A stretch of DNA of 64,000 nucleotides from Norana najaformis (Eukaryota; Annelida; Clitellata; Crassiclitellata; Hormogastridae): NCBI GenBank assembly GCA_964023275.1, contig OZ029917.1, forward strand, positions 25,362,505 to 25,426,504. The letters are read 5' to 3'. Below, in pieces: positions 37,690-48,900 of the stretch. Below the pieces are notes generated by a model, which searched no databases, was not told where the DNA came from, and saw only the letters and a list, made by a program, of their open reading frames with translations. Positions within the stretch are counted from its first letter, which is position 1; each line of letters starts with the position of its first letter. A program made the translations under genes and the position numbers.

Positions 37690-40100
37690 TTGAGTGCGTG
37701 GGCTAAGACAAGTGCAAATCAACCAAGGAGACTGGAAATCCCACATGCTGGAGACGATGCAGAAGAGAGGAACGGCCTGCGACTGTATACGGTCTCACAG
37801 GCATCGGACAGCTATAGGTCAAGAAGAACCATTAGGTTCAGCACATCTTTAGGACGCACATTATCGTTATGGGAAAGCCAGTAAAGCAGGACCAGTCGTT
37901 TGTAACTTGCAGCAAGCAAATTTTAAACAGAAAAAGTTAGATGCTAAATGCGCAGAAACACGACGAATAGAATGAATAGATAAATAAAATAATAAAATTT
38001 GAAGAAATAAATGACAAAATGTACCTCTGTCCTTCTGTTTCTTGGTTTATTCGAAAATCTAGCTACCGCTGACAATCTATTTCAGCGTTAAACTCAAACT
38101 GCGAAGTCTGTATGTAGCTGAACTATCTGTATTCCAATTATTGTTATGGTAACTACTATTGGAAAGGTTCACTCTGCTTAGATTTGAATGACGTCACAAT
38201 TGTCGCATTACAAAGCAGGATGCGATTTTTAAATTTTTTAATAAGAGCTTTTATTTAAGCGTGTTCTAAGTTCCCACGACTTAGTTTTTTGGCGCTGATG
38301 CAATTGTGGAGCTAATGATTACGATTAACCTATGATTTGATCTTGAAAACCCTTTCCAAGTTAACTTAACCAAAATATGAATGACCCAAGATTTCATGAA
38401 AATGCAAAACGGCGAACAAGATTTAATTATTTTACATTATTATAGGCCATTTACGGCGTTTTTAATTAATTGTTGGACAAGAATTTACAGTTCAAAAGCG
38501 ATTGTTAAGAGTAGGGCCACGAAACAAGAGAAATAGATTATAACCTGTATGCTACTGCATACCTACAACAAACTATATCGTCCTCAAGGAATTACACTGT
38601 TCTTTGTGTATATATATAGGCCCTATACATTCAGAAATATCATGAAAATATATACAAATTGACGTATTGTAATTCTGGCTATCGAGACAGTGAGGTAGCT
38701 ATTTAACCCACATCAGCGATGCTCCTCTTTAAAGGATCGCATGGCCTTTCTTGTGGCTTGGGGTTTGCTCGCTCCCTCCCGGCACGCCGTCTTAACTGAT
38801 CTTATCTGTCGAAGCATTGGTAGGGCGGGTTTTCCCGCAATCAAAGAAGCTCCTAACGGCGACAACCCGACGGACGTACGCTCATTCCATGGCGCAGTCG
38901 CCGCATTTTGATTTGGGATGTCACTGTAGTTGATCTGTGGCTGCTTACTTACTTGGCTCCTGCTTTTGTTTCGGCCGGTGAGGCTGCGGAATTGGCGATA
39001 TCTAGGAAGACATCGAAATACAACCCATTCCTGCCACAGTATCATTTTGTTCCGCTTGCCTTTTAAGCTCTGGATCCTATTAACAACACAGAGAGTGGGC
39101 GCTCTTCAACGCTAATAGGCCTATCTGGGGATAAACGAGAAATATGCCATCTTTTCAACGTCTATCAGCAGTAGGCCTACTCCAACGCTTTAATGCTTTT
39201 CATAGAGCCATCTCTCTGCCTGAATTTGACGAGATTTAGTCAACCCAAATATTTTATTTATCAAGAGCTTTTTTATAAGTCCCGAATGATGTACATTGGG
39301 CAAGAATATACCATGAAAATAACAAATATTATCAGTGTTAGGGTGTAGAAAAGAGGTAAAGCCCACTCTCTAAACCAATGTTACGCCACTGGTGGCATAG
39401 GACGATAGGGCACCACAGTAGTCCACTTCTTATTTGGCGCATTTTAGAAGCAGTCGTAGCTGGGTGACTATGGTCATACTTAGGCCTAGTTACTAGAAAC
39501 GGTCACTGAGATAGGCCTACAAAGATATCGGATTGTATACGGATAGAGCAGAATCTGAAACTTCGAAGGATGCACAGAGCCACGAAGCCTCATATTTAGA
39601 TAGAATTGCACACAAAATTATGTGCATATATATATTACATGCATACGAACTATGAAAACCCGTGCGGCAGAACAGAAAATGTGTTGTATAAATTAGATAT
39701 AAGTTATCAATGTCAACATTTAATTCATTAAGAGCTTTCAATGTTTAATTCATTAGGAGCTTCCAATGTTTATTTCAACAAGGACCTATTCTCATATCGA
39801 TAATGCACAATGTCAAACTTTTTCAGATCTCATGCAATCAATTCATGAGAGAATTGCCTTTGCAGCTTACTACTTCAGATTCTAGAAATCACTCAACCTA
39901 ATTAGCAGCATATCATATTAATTAGACCTAACCTTTCTTACTTTCTAAGTGACCTGTCACTATAAACATCATGCATGGCGCATGAGAAATTAAGTCTTCG
40001 GAGGCGATAAATAATCGCTCAGCAAAGTCATTTTAACCCAAAAGACCATAGGAACAGAAATGAAAGCACAACATAATTGGAAAGATTTGAATAAGCTGGT
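37690..40100. other. Intergenic, one GC-rich patch at 38700-39050
   Basis: The patch carries a 110-codon minus-strand frame ending SFKEEHR, with CpG-rich sequence, but no family or splice context that I recognise. The rest is AT-rich with repeated TAGGCCTA octamers. Confidence 0.4.
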
Positions 40101-40129
40101 TCTTTTGACAGCATTTTCGACGCTTATGT

Positions 40130-40801
40130 TCACAGAAGGCTGATTCCACTGTAGAGGCGACAGTAGAGTCGATGTGTTTCGTTCGTCAGAAGGGCCACTT
40201 GGGCACGTAACCTCAAGTTCTCCTCCTCTAGCACCGATGCCCTCATCGCCATTTTACCCTCTCTTGCCCTCCTGGCGTCTCTCGATCTCTTAGCTGCCTC
40301 GTTGTTCTTCCTCCGTCTCTTCCAGTAGGCCTCATCTTTAAGATCCGCTGGGTTGTAGGTTCTGCCTCTAGCCAAACTTGCGATGGCTCTGGGGGAGTCC
40401 TCTTTCTCTGAGGATCCATTTCGGGCCTGAATAAGAGCGCGATCCTTCGCTGCAGTGTCTTCTGCAGAGGACTTTCGCTTGCACACCGGATGAATCCTCT
40501 GCGTGTCGCGGGTCAAGTCCCGACAGTGGCCGTGGGTCCACCCAGCCTTTGCTGATGATGCTTCGTGGCGGGTGCCGCGACCTTGAGTCGTCGCCGCTGC
40601 CTGGTTAGCGGAACAGAAGCCGAAACCGGAGCAAGCTGCGAGGCTGGCCCCCGAGTAGAACCGACAGTGGCCGAGGAAGTCAAATGGATGCGACAATGGA
40701 ATCGGGCGGCAGAGTATGTGGTGTCCCTGGTGGAGTCTGGCTCCAGCGGATGAGTCAGGGTTGCAACTCACGATGGACCTCGCTCCTGTGCCTCCATCCA
40801 T
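40130..40801 (-). CDS. PAR-type bZIP transcription factor, exon(s) with the bZIP domain
   Basis: The frame ends with a basic region and leucine zipper of the HLF/TEF/DBP (PAR bZIP) type: PADLKDEAYWKRRRKNN, then EAAKRSRDARR (the DNA-contacting NxxAAxxSR signature), then SVLEEENLRLRAQVALL. It stops at 40130 soon after the zipper, as PAR proteins do. These factors bind D-box sites (TTAYGTAA) as dimers and act in circadian output and development. The 3' half, from about 40500 (CKRKSSAEDTAAKD), is convincing. The first 100 codons are rich in Cys, His and Gly and unlike the family, and a consensus donor GTGAGT at about 40772 suggests that stretch is partly intron. True 5' exons were not found. NFIL3-like is the alternative, but RSRDARR favours PAR. 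Confidence 0.8.
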   Translation of the reverse strand: MDGGTGARSIVSCNPDSSAGARLHQGHHILCRPIPLSHPFDFLGHCRFYSGASLAACSGFGFCSANQAAATTQGRGTRHEASSAKAGWTHGHCRDLTRDTQRIHPVCKRKSSAEDTAAKDRALIQARNGSSEKEDSPRAIASLARGRTYNPADLKDEAYWKRRRKNNEAAKRSRDARRAREGKMAMRASVLEEENLRLRAQVALLTNETHRLYCRLYSGISLL

Positions 40802-41540
40802 TGTTCACAAATTTACTTGATTTGCTATAATGGTATACATCAACGCTGAGACATGGAAATCTTTTTAGTGCTAAAACAACTTTTATGCAGCAGTAGCTGC
40901 CCTGATAATTTCCATAGCGTGTTATCGAAAGAAGGGGCTCCTAGGACAAAGAAGCATTTATTTACAGAACGAAACGGATGGGCCTATAGCTAAATGTCTT
41001 ACTATATACTCCTTTGTATGTAAAATAACAAATATAAACAACAACAAAATTATCGTGATGACGAAAATAGTTATAAGATGATTAGAAGAAGTGAAAAGGA
41101 AGAGAAGAAGAGAGTAATGTCATTAGCATTATAGGTTTAATTTGTAAATAGTGCATATTTTATTAGCCGAACCATCACAGTCTAAGCAGAATGAAAGAGA
41201 CAGGCAACACGTTTAACTGGCGACCGAAGGAAGCGAATTGCAAGTCTTAGCTATAGGCTAATTGATCTCCCGTGGCCTACACGAAACCTAGCTCAATGCT
41301 TAAAACTTTCATGTATGGGAGTCAGTACGAGTCTTTATTGTGGATGTATAGTCACGGGAATGAGCGTAATTCTTATTCAGTAGCTTTGGTGCATCTTTCA
41401 TTGACAATAGGCCCATAAGTACACCATAAGAATGCCTGTAAACAGAACGTACATATCCAGTGGAGATATAAGCCTAGCCTAAATTAAAAAAAAACATTTT
41501 TCTATTTCTGTTTTTGTTGTCTGCCTTGTGAAAAAGTATA

Positions 41541-42004
41541 CACGTGTGTAAATATAATTTCACCTGTATAGGGTGATAGGAATCGCCAGTTTTCTGCAGT
41601 TTATTCTGCAGTTCTTGAGCGAACTCTTGCCTTCTGTCGCTGCAGTGGGCGCCAAACTATCCGTCAACAAGTCATGTCGTAGACGTAGATCGCAAGCTTT
41701 AGCGCTGAATTTTAAGGAAGTGTCACTCTGTTTTGTCCTACCTGAATCGTTTTCCACTCATGGCAAGTGTAGTTTTCCTCTCCAGTTGGGCGGGACTTCT
41801 CTTCATCCACTCAGGAAGCTCTTTCAGTGGGAGCTCCTTCTAAGATCGATAACACATGTGACGCACAGCCGTCGGTCACACGCATCTTAGAAGATAAGAG
41901 GAATATGCAACCGCCCACCTCAAGAGGTATAGGCGCTGAAGCTCCGCCCATTGGCTCGATATTATCCTACGCTCCACCCACTTGCTGTCTAAGATTCACG
42001 TAAC
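41541..42004 (-). promoter_or_regulatory. Possible promoter of the PAR bZIP gene (E-box, GC boxes, CCAAT, D-box-like)
   Basis: Upstream of the bZIP frame: an E-box CACGTG at 41541-41546; CCGCCCACC at 41911-41919; GC-box-like CCGCCC at 41944-41949 next to ATTGG (minus-strand CCAAT) at 41950-41954; and TTCACGTAAC at 41995-42004, close to the D-box consensus. E-boxes and D-boxes are known in clock-regulated PAR bZIP genes. Function here is inferred from motifs and position only. Confidence 0.3.
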
Positions 42005-43500
42005 GATGGATGATGCACTCCGCAAATCTTGAGCGCAGAATCATAACATCAGTTTTCCTAGGTTAGCGGACCTTCATGCACATGCTTATCGCTTGGAAAA
42101 AACGTAAAAAATAAGAAAAAGAAGGAAAAATAGGAAAACTAAAGCGAATTAAGTAGTCGTGCTAAATGTGCAAAAGTGGGCAGAATGACAGCAAAAGAGA
42201 TGACTACACAAGAGATGAAAGAAGAGCAATGCTGAGACTTTTATCGAGACATGAAAAAAGGTCGTCAAAAATAATTTTCGCGAAACAAATCCTTAGCCGT
42301 GGTGCAATTTGTTTCAAATTCTGGATCCACCAGTTGGCTTTTGTTCACTTTCTTTTAGAGGCCTATACGTAAAGTAGATTTGATACATACATATACACAT
42401 AGATGTGTATGCTTGCACTATATTTCCGCACGCATGCAGCTGGAGTAAATGTAAAATGTAAATGTATACGGTGTTATATAGCGACCGTATGGCTTCGACC
42501 TAGTCAATGTTTCATTTAATTTATCGGGTGAAATTCTTCACCACCTCTGCCCGTTAGAATGGATGCCACGATATTTAAGGTCCCCCCGTCAACGAACCGT
42601 TTTAATCCCGAGATTCAAATCAACGAAGTAGGTTGATAACTAGTGCTTAATAGAATGCATTACCAAACTATCACAGTAATTCATTTATTTGTTCATTACG
42701 AAAAACTGAACGTTTCAAATTTATCGTCTCATTTTACATAAATTTTGTCGTTTTTAAACAGCTAAGTTATCGTTTCTGATCTTAAATTTTTATTTTCCGA
42801 CAAATTTATCCCTTTCTCTCTCGCTGTCAGATAAAGTTAAATTATTTTTCTGCTTCAGATCTATTTTAGTGTTGCTGTTCGCGGTGGTCGGCTGACCTGT
42901 GTTTTCTGTTTCATAAGCTGAACTCCAATTACAATCTATTTTACGGTTTTTAAGTCCACACTAATACTGGCTGGCCCTCTTTTAATATTCTGCGTTCATA
43001 AGTCTTCCATGAACCGAAGAACTGTTTCTTAGTTAGGTCATTTCTTTTCGTCTGCTGTGCTCAGGTTTCTTCGGTTTTCAATTTCTATGTTAATGATTAT
43101 GGCTGTCTCATTACGTTGCTTGCTTAAAATTGTACTGCGTGTTGCTCATGTTATTGCTCGTTGCCAAATCTGGCGAGATTTCCGCCCTGGGTTGAGTGCA
43201 AATTTATGTAGAACATCTTAACAACTAATTGTCTGTGCGTTTGTTTCTGTTGCTTCTTTGGGCTCGTAATGTTGAGCTAAGTCCTCGACCAGTTAGACTT
43301 CAGAGTTTTGATATTGGTCACGGACTTTCGAGCGACGTCTTACGACTTTGACGAACTGCATACAACTGAAGAAAATATTTCACTTTGTCGGGCATCATTA
43401 AAATTGTCTGCGTCCCACCAAACGACACAGTCAACCGTAATTTTAAAATTTCTTTAGCTGGTTCTCTGCTATCCGTATAGCTCCGCAGTACAGCGTACAG
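42000..43500. other. Intergenic, nothing recognised
   Basis: No coding frame or known element seen. Pyrimidine-rich AT-rich sequence between the possible bZIP promoter and the TA/TG microsatellite. Confidence 0.4.
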
Positions 43501-43576
43501 CTTTCCCCCACAACCTAACATTAATGATTTTATGTCCTACGATGCTGGCACTCATTTTTCTAAACATATACGTAGG

Positions 43577-43725
<149 letters not shown>

Positions 43726-43784
43726 TATTCATAGATGTAATGTAATGGCCCTTCGCTACAGCTGTACACATAGCAAGTGCGACC

Positions 43785-43910
43785 TATGAAAAACTCTCGT
43801 AATCGTATTCGTAGTGGTAAACTCGCACTAACGCACTACTTAAAAGCTAAGCGCAGGGCACCAGCCTATTCACGAGCGCTGCGTCAAGTCCGTGGGGATG
43901 TCCAAATATT
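43785..43910 (-). mobile_element. Family B-like retroelement 3' tail
   Basis: On the minus strand: GACGCAGCGCTCGTGAATAG, GCTGGTGCCCTGCGCTTAGC, GTAGTGCGTTAGTGCG, then ACGAATACGATTACGAG. Most like the variant at 34850. Confidence 0.5.
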
Positions 43911-44529
43911 TCATGTCAAGAACCAGGTTCGGGTGCCAGAAGACCAGAGAGGAGGGGACATGAGGTTAGGATGGGTTGTGTTTAAGCTGAGAGAAATGGG
44001 AAGACTGATCAGGGTGAGATTTCTTGAACAACTGCAATAATATCACAACTAAACAAAACACAAACAGGCCTATTGGTCTATTATATTTATGTTTGCGTGG
44101 TTTAGGACTAAAGATCATCCATACACAGGCCTATTACCAATCATAAGCTTTGCATGCCTATATTTGAGTTGGCATGGGTTTTGTGATGTGTACTTGTTTA
44201 ATATTAATTATAATTAATGACATGCAATTATCTTAAACCACGCCCTTAGCTTTTGTTTCTGCTGTAAATAGGCTACATACAAGATATAATGGCCATAGAG
44301 GTAGATGGTTGTTATGCATGATAGCCGGCTGCAGACGGTTCTGTGCCTGCAATAATGAGAGGTGGACACGCAACGTCAACGACATAATGGGCCAATCGCC
44401 ATATAATACATCGACAGCCATGCACGACAACAACGAAGCATACCTATGGACAAACACGTACAAAGGCATACGACTACAGTTCTCTATATAGCGCCTTTAC
44501 CAATGGCAGTTATCGTTTCTGAACATTCA

Positions 44530-45110
44530 ACCCGCTCATCCTTAAAATTTGGAAATCGCTCCATAGTCATAGCTGCTCCACCCTCTGGAATAAACTTCCG
44601 CTAGAAACACGACAGTTATCTGACCTATCATACGAACTCACCAGCATTTCACCCCCTGCAATCTGCGCAGGTCTTTCACTTAAAACTGAAAACAATCCTT
44701 TAGGAATATGTAGGTAGGTGGTTTCTCCGGTTTCTATGTTCAGGAAAAGTGAAATGCAATAGTCTAGTTTAGCATGGACTATAGATGTAGCGATGGTAAA
44801 TGCGGTTTTGAAATCAAGCACAGGGCGGATTCCGCGAAGGTCATGGATATGCATGAAGCAAGAGCAGGAAAGATGAGAGATATAATCGGAAAATCCGAGG
44901 TTTCGGTCAAATATAACACTTACATGTGAACTGCGGACAGGAGAGTTAGTATTAAAGGTGTGTGTGGAGGCAAAGTCAAGGCTTAGGGAGACAGAGGGAT
45001 CAGGATTTTTGAGTTGGTCACTTTGGCTTTTACGTATAAATTCGGTTTTGGATGAGTTCAAGCACAGGAAATTGGATGTCATCCAGGAAGAGATCTGTGT
45101 AACCATAAGA
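44530..45110 (-). mobile_element. LINE reverse transcriptase fragment (family E)
   Basis: A minus-strand 179-codon frame reads ISSWMTSNFLCLNSSKTEFI, SSHVSVIFDRNLGFSDYISH, CFMHIHDLRGIRPVLDFKTA, TSIVHAKLDYCISL. This is the region after the YADD box in CR1/L2-type reverse transcriptases (W...N.L.LN..KTE; LDYCNSL). The finger/palm and the true 3' end are missing. The same antisense 3' landmarks occur at 58440-58600. Confidence 0.85.
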
Positions 45111-45611
45111 ATAAGATGAATAGTAGAGTCCTTGAAGCAGTTCGGAGAGAAGGAGATGGATAGTTGGGTGTCTGTATATCTATCTATCGACTGTATGTGC
45201 GCAGTTTCTTGATTTGGCGATGAACTGCAATTTCACATAACATGGGTTCGAATCCCTGCAGATGCAGCTGCTGAAGCAAACAACATACTTTCTTATTCTG
45301 AGTGCAAACTGCGAAACTGGGTAAATTATATGCATGCGTAATGTGTAATTTGATGCACGTATATGGACATTTATACAGTGCTTTTAGGACCTTTATAAAA
45401 ATAAATTGGGTCTTCGCTTATGTTTATAATGTTTATATAGTTTCGATATGTATCTTGCTGCATTCATTTTCAGCATTTACTAATTGTTACAATAGTTAGA
45501 TACATGTCTTACTATGTTTACCACCTCTTCATATCATCGTCTCCCTCGGTTTCATTACATGCCTTTCACAGTGTCTGTTACACAATTACTCATGCTTGCA
45601 TGAATGTATCT

Positions 45612-45835
45612 ATCTGTCTGTCTGTCAATTTATCTAATATGTCTGTCTGTCTGTCTGCGTGCCTGCCTGCCTACCTGCCTGCCTGCCTATCTAACCTATC
45701 TAATATACCAACCAACCAACCAGCCAACCAGCCAGCCAGCCAGCCAGCCAGCCTGCCAGCCAGCCAGTCAGTCAGGCAGCCTGCCTGCCTGTCTGTCTGT
45801 CTGTCTATCTATCTAGGAGTATCTATCGGTACACC
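45612..45835. repeat. Compound tetranucleotide repeat with inverted symmetry
   Basis: (TCTG)n and (CTGC)n run into (AACC)n, then (CAGC)n, then (CTGC)n and (GTCT)n again. The CTGC and CAGC arms are reverse complements and can pair. Frames here (CLSVCLS, QPASQPA) are repeat translations. Confidence 0.95.
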
Positions 45836-45973
45836 TACACTAGTTGTGTCGCCTAATATATTGCACATATCTGTCTGTCTGTTCGAATATATGTACGTAT
45901 GCATGCAGCCATGTATGTATGTACATGTATATATGTATATGTGTATTTATGTATACATGCATGTTTGTTTGTT

Positions 45974-46190
45974 TGTGGGGCACCATTGCCGAATGGTTAG
46001 AGCGCTAGGCTGTAATGCGGCGAGTACGGGTTCGAGCCTCCTTTGTGACAGTTTACAGTGTGGGGACCTTGAAGTCCACTCACAACTGCTCAGTGCCATC
46101 GACTGATGCTTAGTCATTAGAAAGTGGCACTTAGTAAGTGCAGAAAATGTATACATGTACGAATGAATGAATGAATGAATGAGTGATGGA
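45974..46190 (+). mobile_element. tRNA-derived SINE
   Basis: GGGGCACCATTGCCGAATGG then TTAGAGCGCTAGGCTG contains an A box, and CGGGTTCGAGCC is a clear pol III B box at 46028-46039. A tRNA-unrelated body follows (GGGGACCTTGAAGTCCACTC, AGTGCCATCGACTGATGC), ending in (GAAT)n at 46161-46180. A diverged copy lies at 19010-19200 in reverse. Confidence 0.85.
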
Positions 46191-46579
46191 TGAATGAAGG
46201 CATTTATTGATCATCGATAATAATTCTTTAATAACATAAGTCATAAACGTTTTCTGTCGATGCTGTCATAAGGACAGCCCAGGAAGGTCTAGTACACCGC
46301 CTAGGTGCAGGTTGTCCCCCATCCATTAGAAATATTTCAGTTGGCCAAACGATTTAGGTCTATGTCTATTTAAATAGTATGTGAATGAATATAACTCAGT
46401 GAAATTAAATAGAATAATCTGAACAAGTTTGTGTGTATACACGTATTACATGTGCGTATATCAGCCATATGTATATATGTATGCATGCATGTATGTAGGG
46501 CCTATACATGTATGCATATATGTTTGTATGTACACAATTATGTATGCATATATCTGAACACTTATACAGCTCTATTTTA

Positions 46580-46835
46580 GCACCTCTCAGAAGCATTGGG
46601 TGATGTAGCCTCTGTGTCCAAAAATTCTGGCTCAAGCTGTTCTTATAATCCTGCTCTCTTATTGCATCATCACAATAAGAAACTGGATAACGACGACTCC
46701 AAACTACAGTGTGTCGGTTTGACAGCTGGTCAACGAGTGCTGTCTATGCTGACTAGTTGGCTAAAAAAGGACCAGCACACACCAGACATCGATCGGCTGG
46801 AAATTCAAGAAGGAATGACAAGAAGGATGGAGTAG
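46580..46835 (+). CDS. Candidate orphan terminal coding exon
   Basis: A pyrimidine-rich stretch and CTCTCAG precede an open frame starting ALGDVASVSKN and ending LEIQEGMTRRME then TAG at 46833. The composition (DNDDSKLQ, SWLKKDQHTPDIDRLE) looks like protein rather than repeat. No upstream exons were recognised and the surroundings are repeats. It may be the last exon of a gene with distant exons, or chance. Confidence 0.25.
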
Positions 46836-46849
46836 CCTAACAGTCAAAT

Positions 46850-47680
46850 ACTCAACCATCCTTTAAACTATGAAAATATTGGGGTGGCTCAAACCATGAA
46901 AGCTTAGCACCGAGAAGTGCATAACAGAAGCCTACACCTATGAACAAGGAGCGTTAACTCCTTCAATGCAACTATAAGCTTCAGGCCATTAATTTACGGC
47001 CTAAGCTTTCCATACTAATTTGCACGAACTTTTAATTCTACCTTGAGCTTTTGCGTTCTCCTATAAAACGCGCTGTTCAATGATTTATAATATCTACACA
47101 ATGAATGCATGCAGGCCTTTTTGATTGGAGTTGCTGAATAAAAGGTTTACATAGCCGATGGCATAGCCTATAATTAGGCTACATAGGCTACATATGTGCC
47201 ATATAGATCTACATGTCCTATAAGACGAGAGTAGATGTGATCTATGTAAGGAATTAAATCATTCACACGCGTTGTTGATTCTTATGGCTCCATACATCAT
47301 TTAACACGTGTTTATTGTCGTAGTTAAACGGCCTTTGCAGACATTGCCTTCAACTTTCTGGGCTTGTTATTGCCAGTCTGCGTCCGGCCTTAGGCCACAC
47401 AACAAAAAGACTGGAAGATTTAAATATCTAATATTATGATAACCTTCTACAAAGTGGGATAACTGCATGCGGGAAGCGATTTATTTCAATAAATCCCGGT
47501 TTCTGCTATAATCAAACGGACAAGCAGTAAAATTATTAGGCCTACGACTCACTTTACTGTTTCGCAGCCATATTTTAATTTCCGGTAAATCCGTCATTGC
47601 GAGTAGGGCCTATCTGCCGATCTCTAGACACTGATGACAACGGACAACTCATATATATTTATGCATGCATTAGGCTATGC
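46850..47680. other. Intergenic, nothing recognised
   Basis: AT-rich single-copy-looking sequence with several GGCCTA motifs. No gene or known element seen. Confidence 0.4.
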
Positions 47681-47682
47681 AT

Positions 47683-48093
47683 AACCCCGGACGGAGATAC
47701 GAAAGGCAAATAAATTCCGCCATCTGCCACCGTGTGTAGGCCTATGTTCGCGCGGGGGAAGTGGGATATGCGTAGTCGTGATTGAAAAGTGCCTCACGGG
47801 AATTTTCATTTCCAAACCCACATGGCATAAAAATAGCAGGCTGAGAGCCTACTAAGTAAGTAATACATACAGGTTAAGTAACACATAATCTGTATGTATT
47901 ACTTATGTATTACTTACTTAGTAGGCTCTCAGCCTGCTATTTTTATGCCATGTGGGTTTGGAAATGAAAATTCCGAAGTGAGGCACTTTTCAATCACGAC
48001 TACGCATGTCCGACTTTCCCCGCGCGAACATAGGCCTACACACGGTGGCAGATGGCGGAATTTATTTGGCTTTTCATCTCTCCGTCCGGGGTT
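47683..48093. repeat. 411-bp inverted repeat (palindrome), foldback or MITE-like
   Basis: The left arm from AACCCCGGACGGA at 47683 pairs through to TCCGTCCGGGGTT ending at 48093. The centre is near 47886, with about 34 loosely paired bases. Landmarks pair across: CCGCCATCTGCCACCGTGTG with its complement, AAAATAGCAGGCTGAGAGCC with its complement. By eye about 90 percent paired. No frame suggesting a transposase. Confidence 0.9.
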
Positions 48094-48099
48094 CGAATC

Positions 48100-48900
48100 C
48101 TAGTGCATCGTGTGAAATGGCAATTCGCTGTCGAGCCGTTTAACCCGTAAAGAAAGCTGTGCGGTAGTTTGATTGCTGCTGGCGTGTCTGTGCTTCAGCC
48201 GAAATCTCGTTCAATGCCCGCAGGACCCCTCCTCTGAGTGACGATAGAGACGTGGACTAAATGAACTACATGTATTGCTTTACGTTACCATGCTTCACAT
48301 TACTCGGCCTGACATTATAATGACTACGATTTGATACTTGGTGGTGCAAGTGCCCCACAAAATGGGCATTTCAGCAAACCTGTATCGTGTATTTTAAACC
48401 TTCATAGGCCTTATATACCATATACAATAGAAACATTTATATAGACCTATATTTATGTACACACACATTGCGAAGAGTGGTGGGATGGATGGAGGGATAG
48501 ATGGGCGAACGTACGGAAAGGGGCTAGCGAGGGAAGGACGACGGGAGGCAGGGGACACTGACAACAATATATAATTAATATGTATAGGCCTTCAAGAATA
48601 TTATAAGCCTATATTAATGATGCAATAAAACGTCATAGGCCTAGTAAATGTTGCCGTCAGAGAATGTTGTTATTGCTTTTGTCCTAGTAAAGAACCAGGC
48701 TTCTGCGCTGAAGGCCTAACTGTGGCGAACCGACCGAAAGGCTGGACTGAACAATTAAGGGATTATAAAAATAATTTTCTTGAAAGAATACCCAAATTGT
48801 ATAACAGTCTGATATTCAAGTCGTTCAGTTAGATTTAATTGGATTCTAATATTTTACTTTCTTGGTTAATAATTCAACTTAATAATTAAATCCATATTTC
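48100..48900. other. Intergenic, nothing recognised beyond a purine-rich patch
   Basis: GGATGGAGGGATAGATGGGC and a run of GGGA/GACG motifs at 48480-48560; otherwise AT-rich. Confidence 0.35.

Noticed and set aside
45974-46050. Genuine tRNA gene
   Set aside because: The A and B boxes are clear, but the 3' acceptor arm does not pair with the start and the sequence continues into a SINE body found elsewhere in the window.
45504-46106. 200-codon frame with CLSVCLS and QPASQPA
   Set aside because: Tetranucleotide repeat translation running into a SINE.
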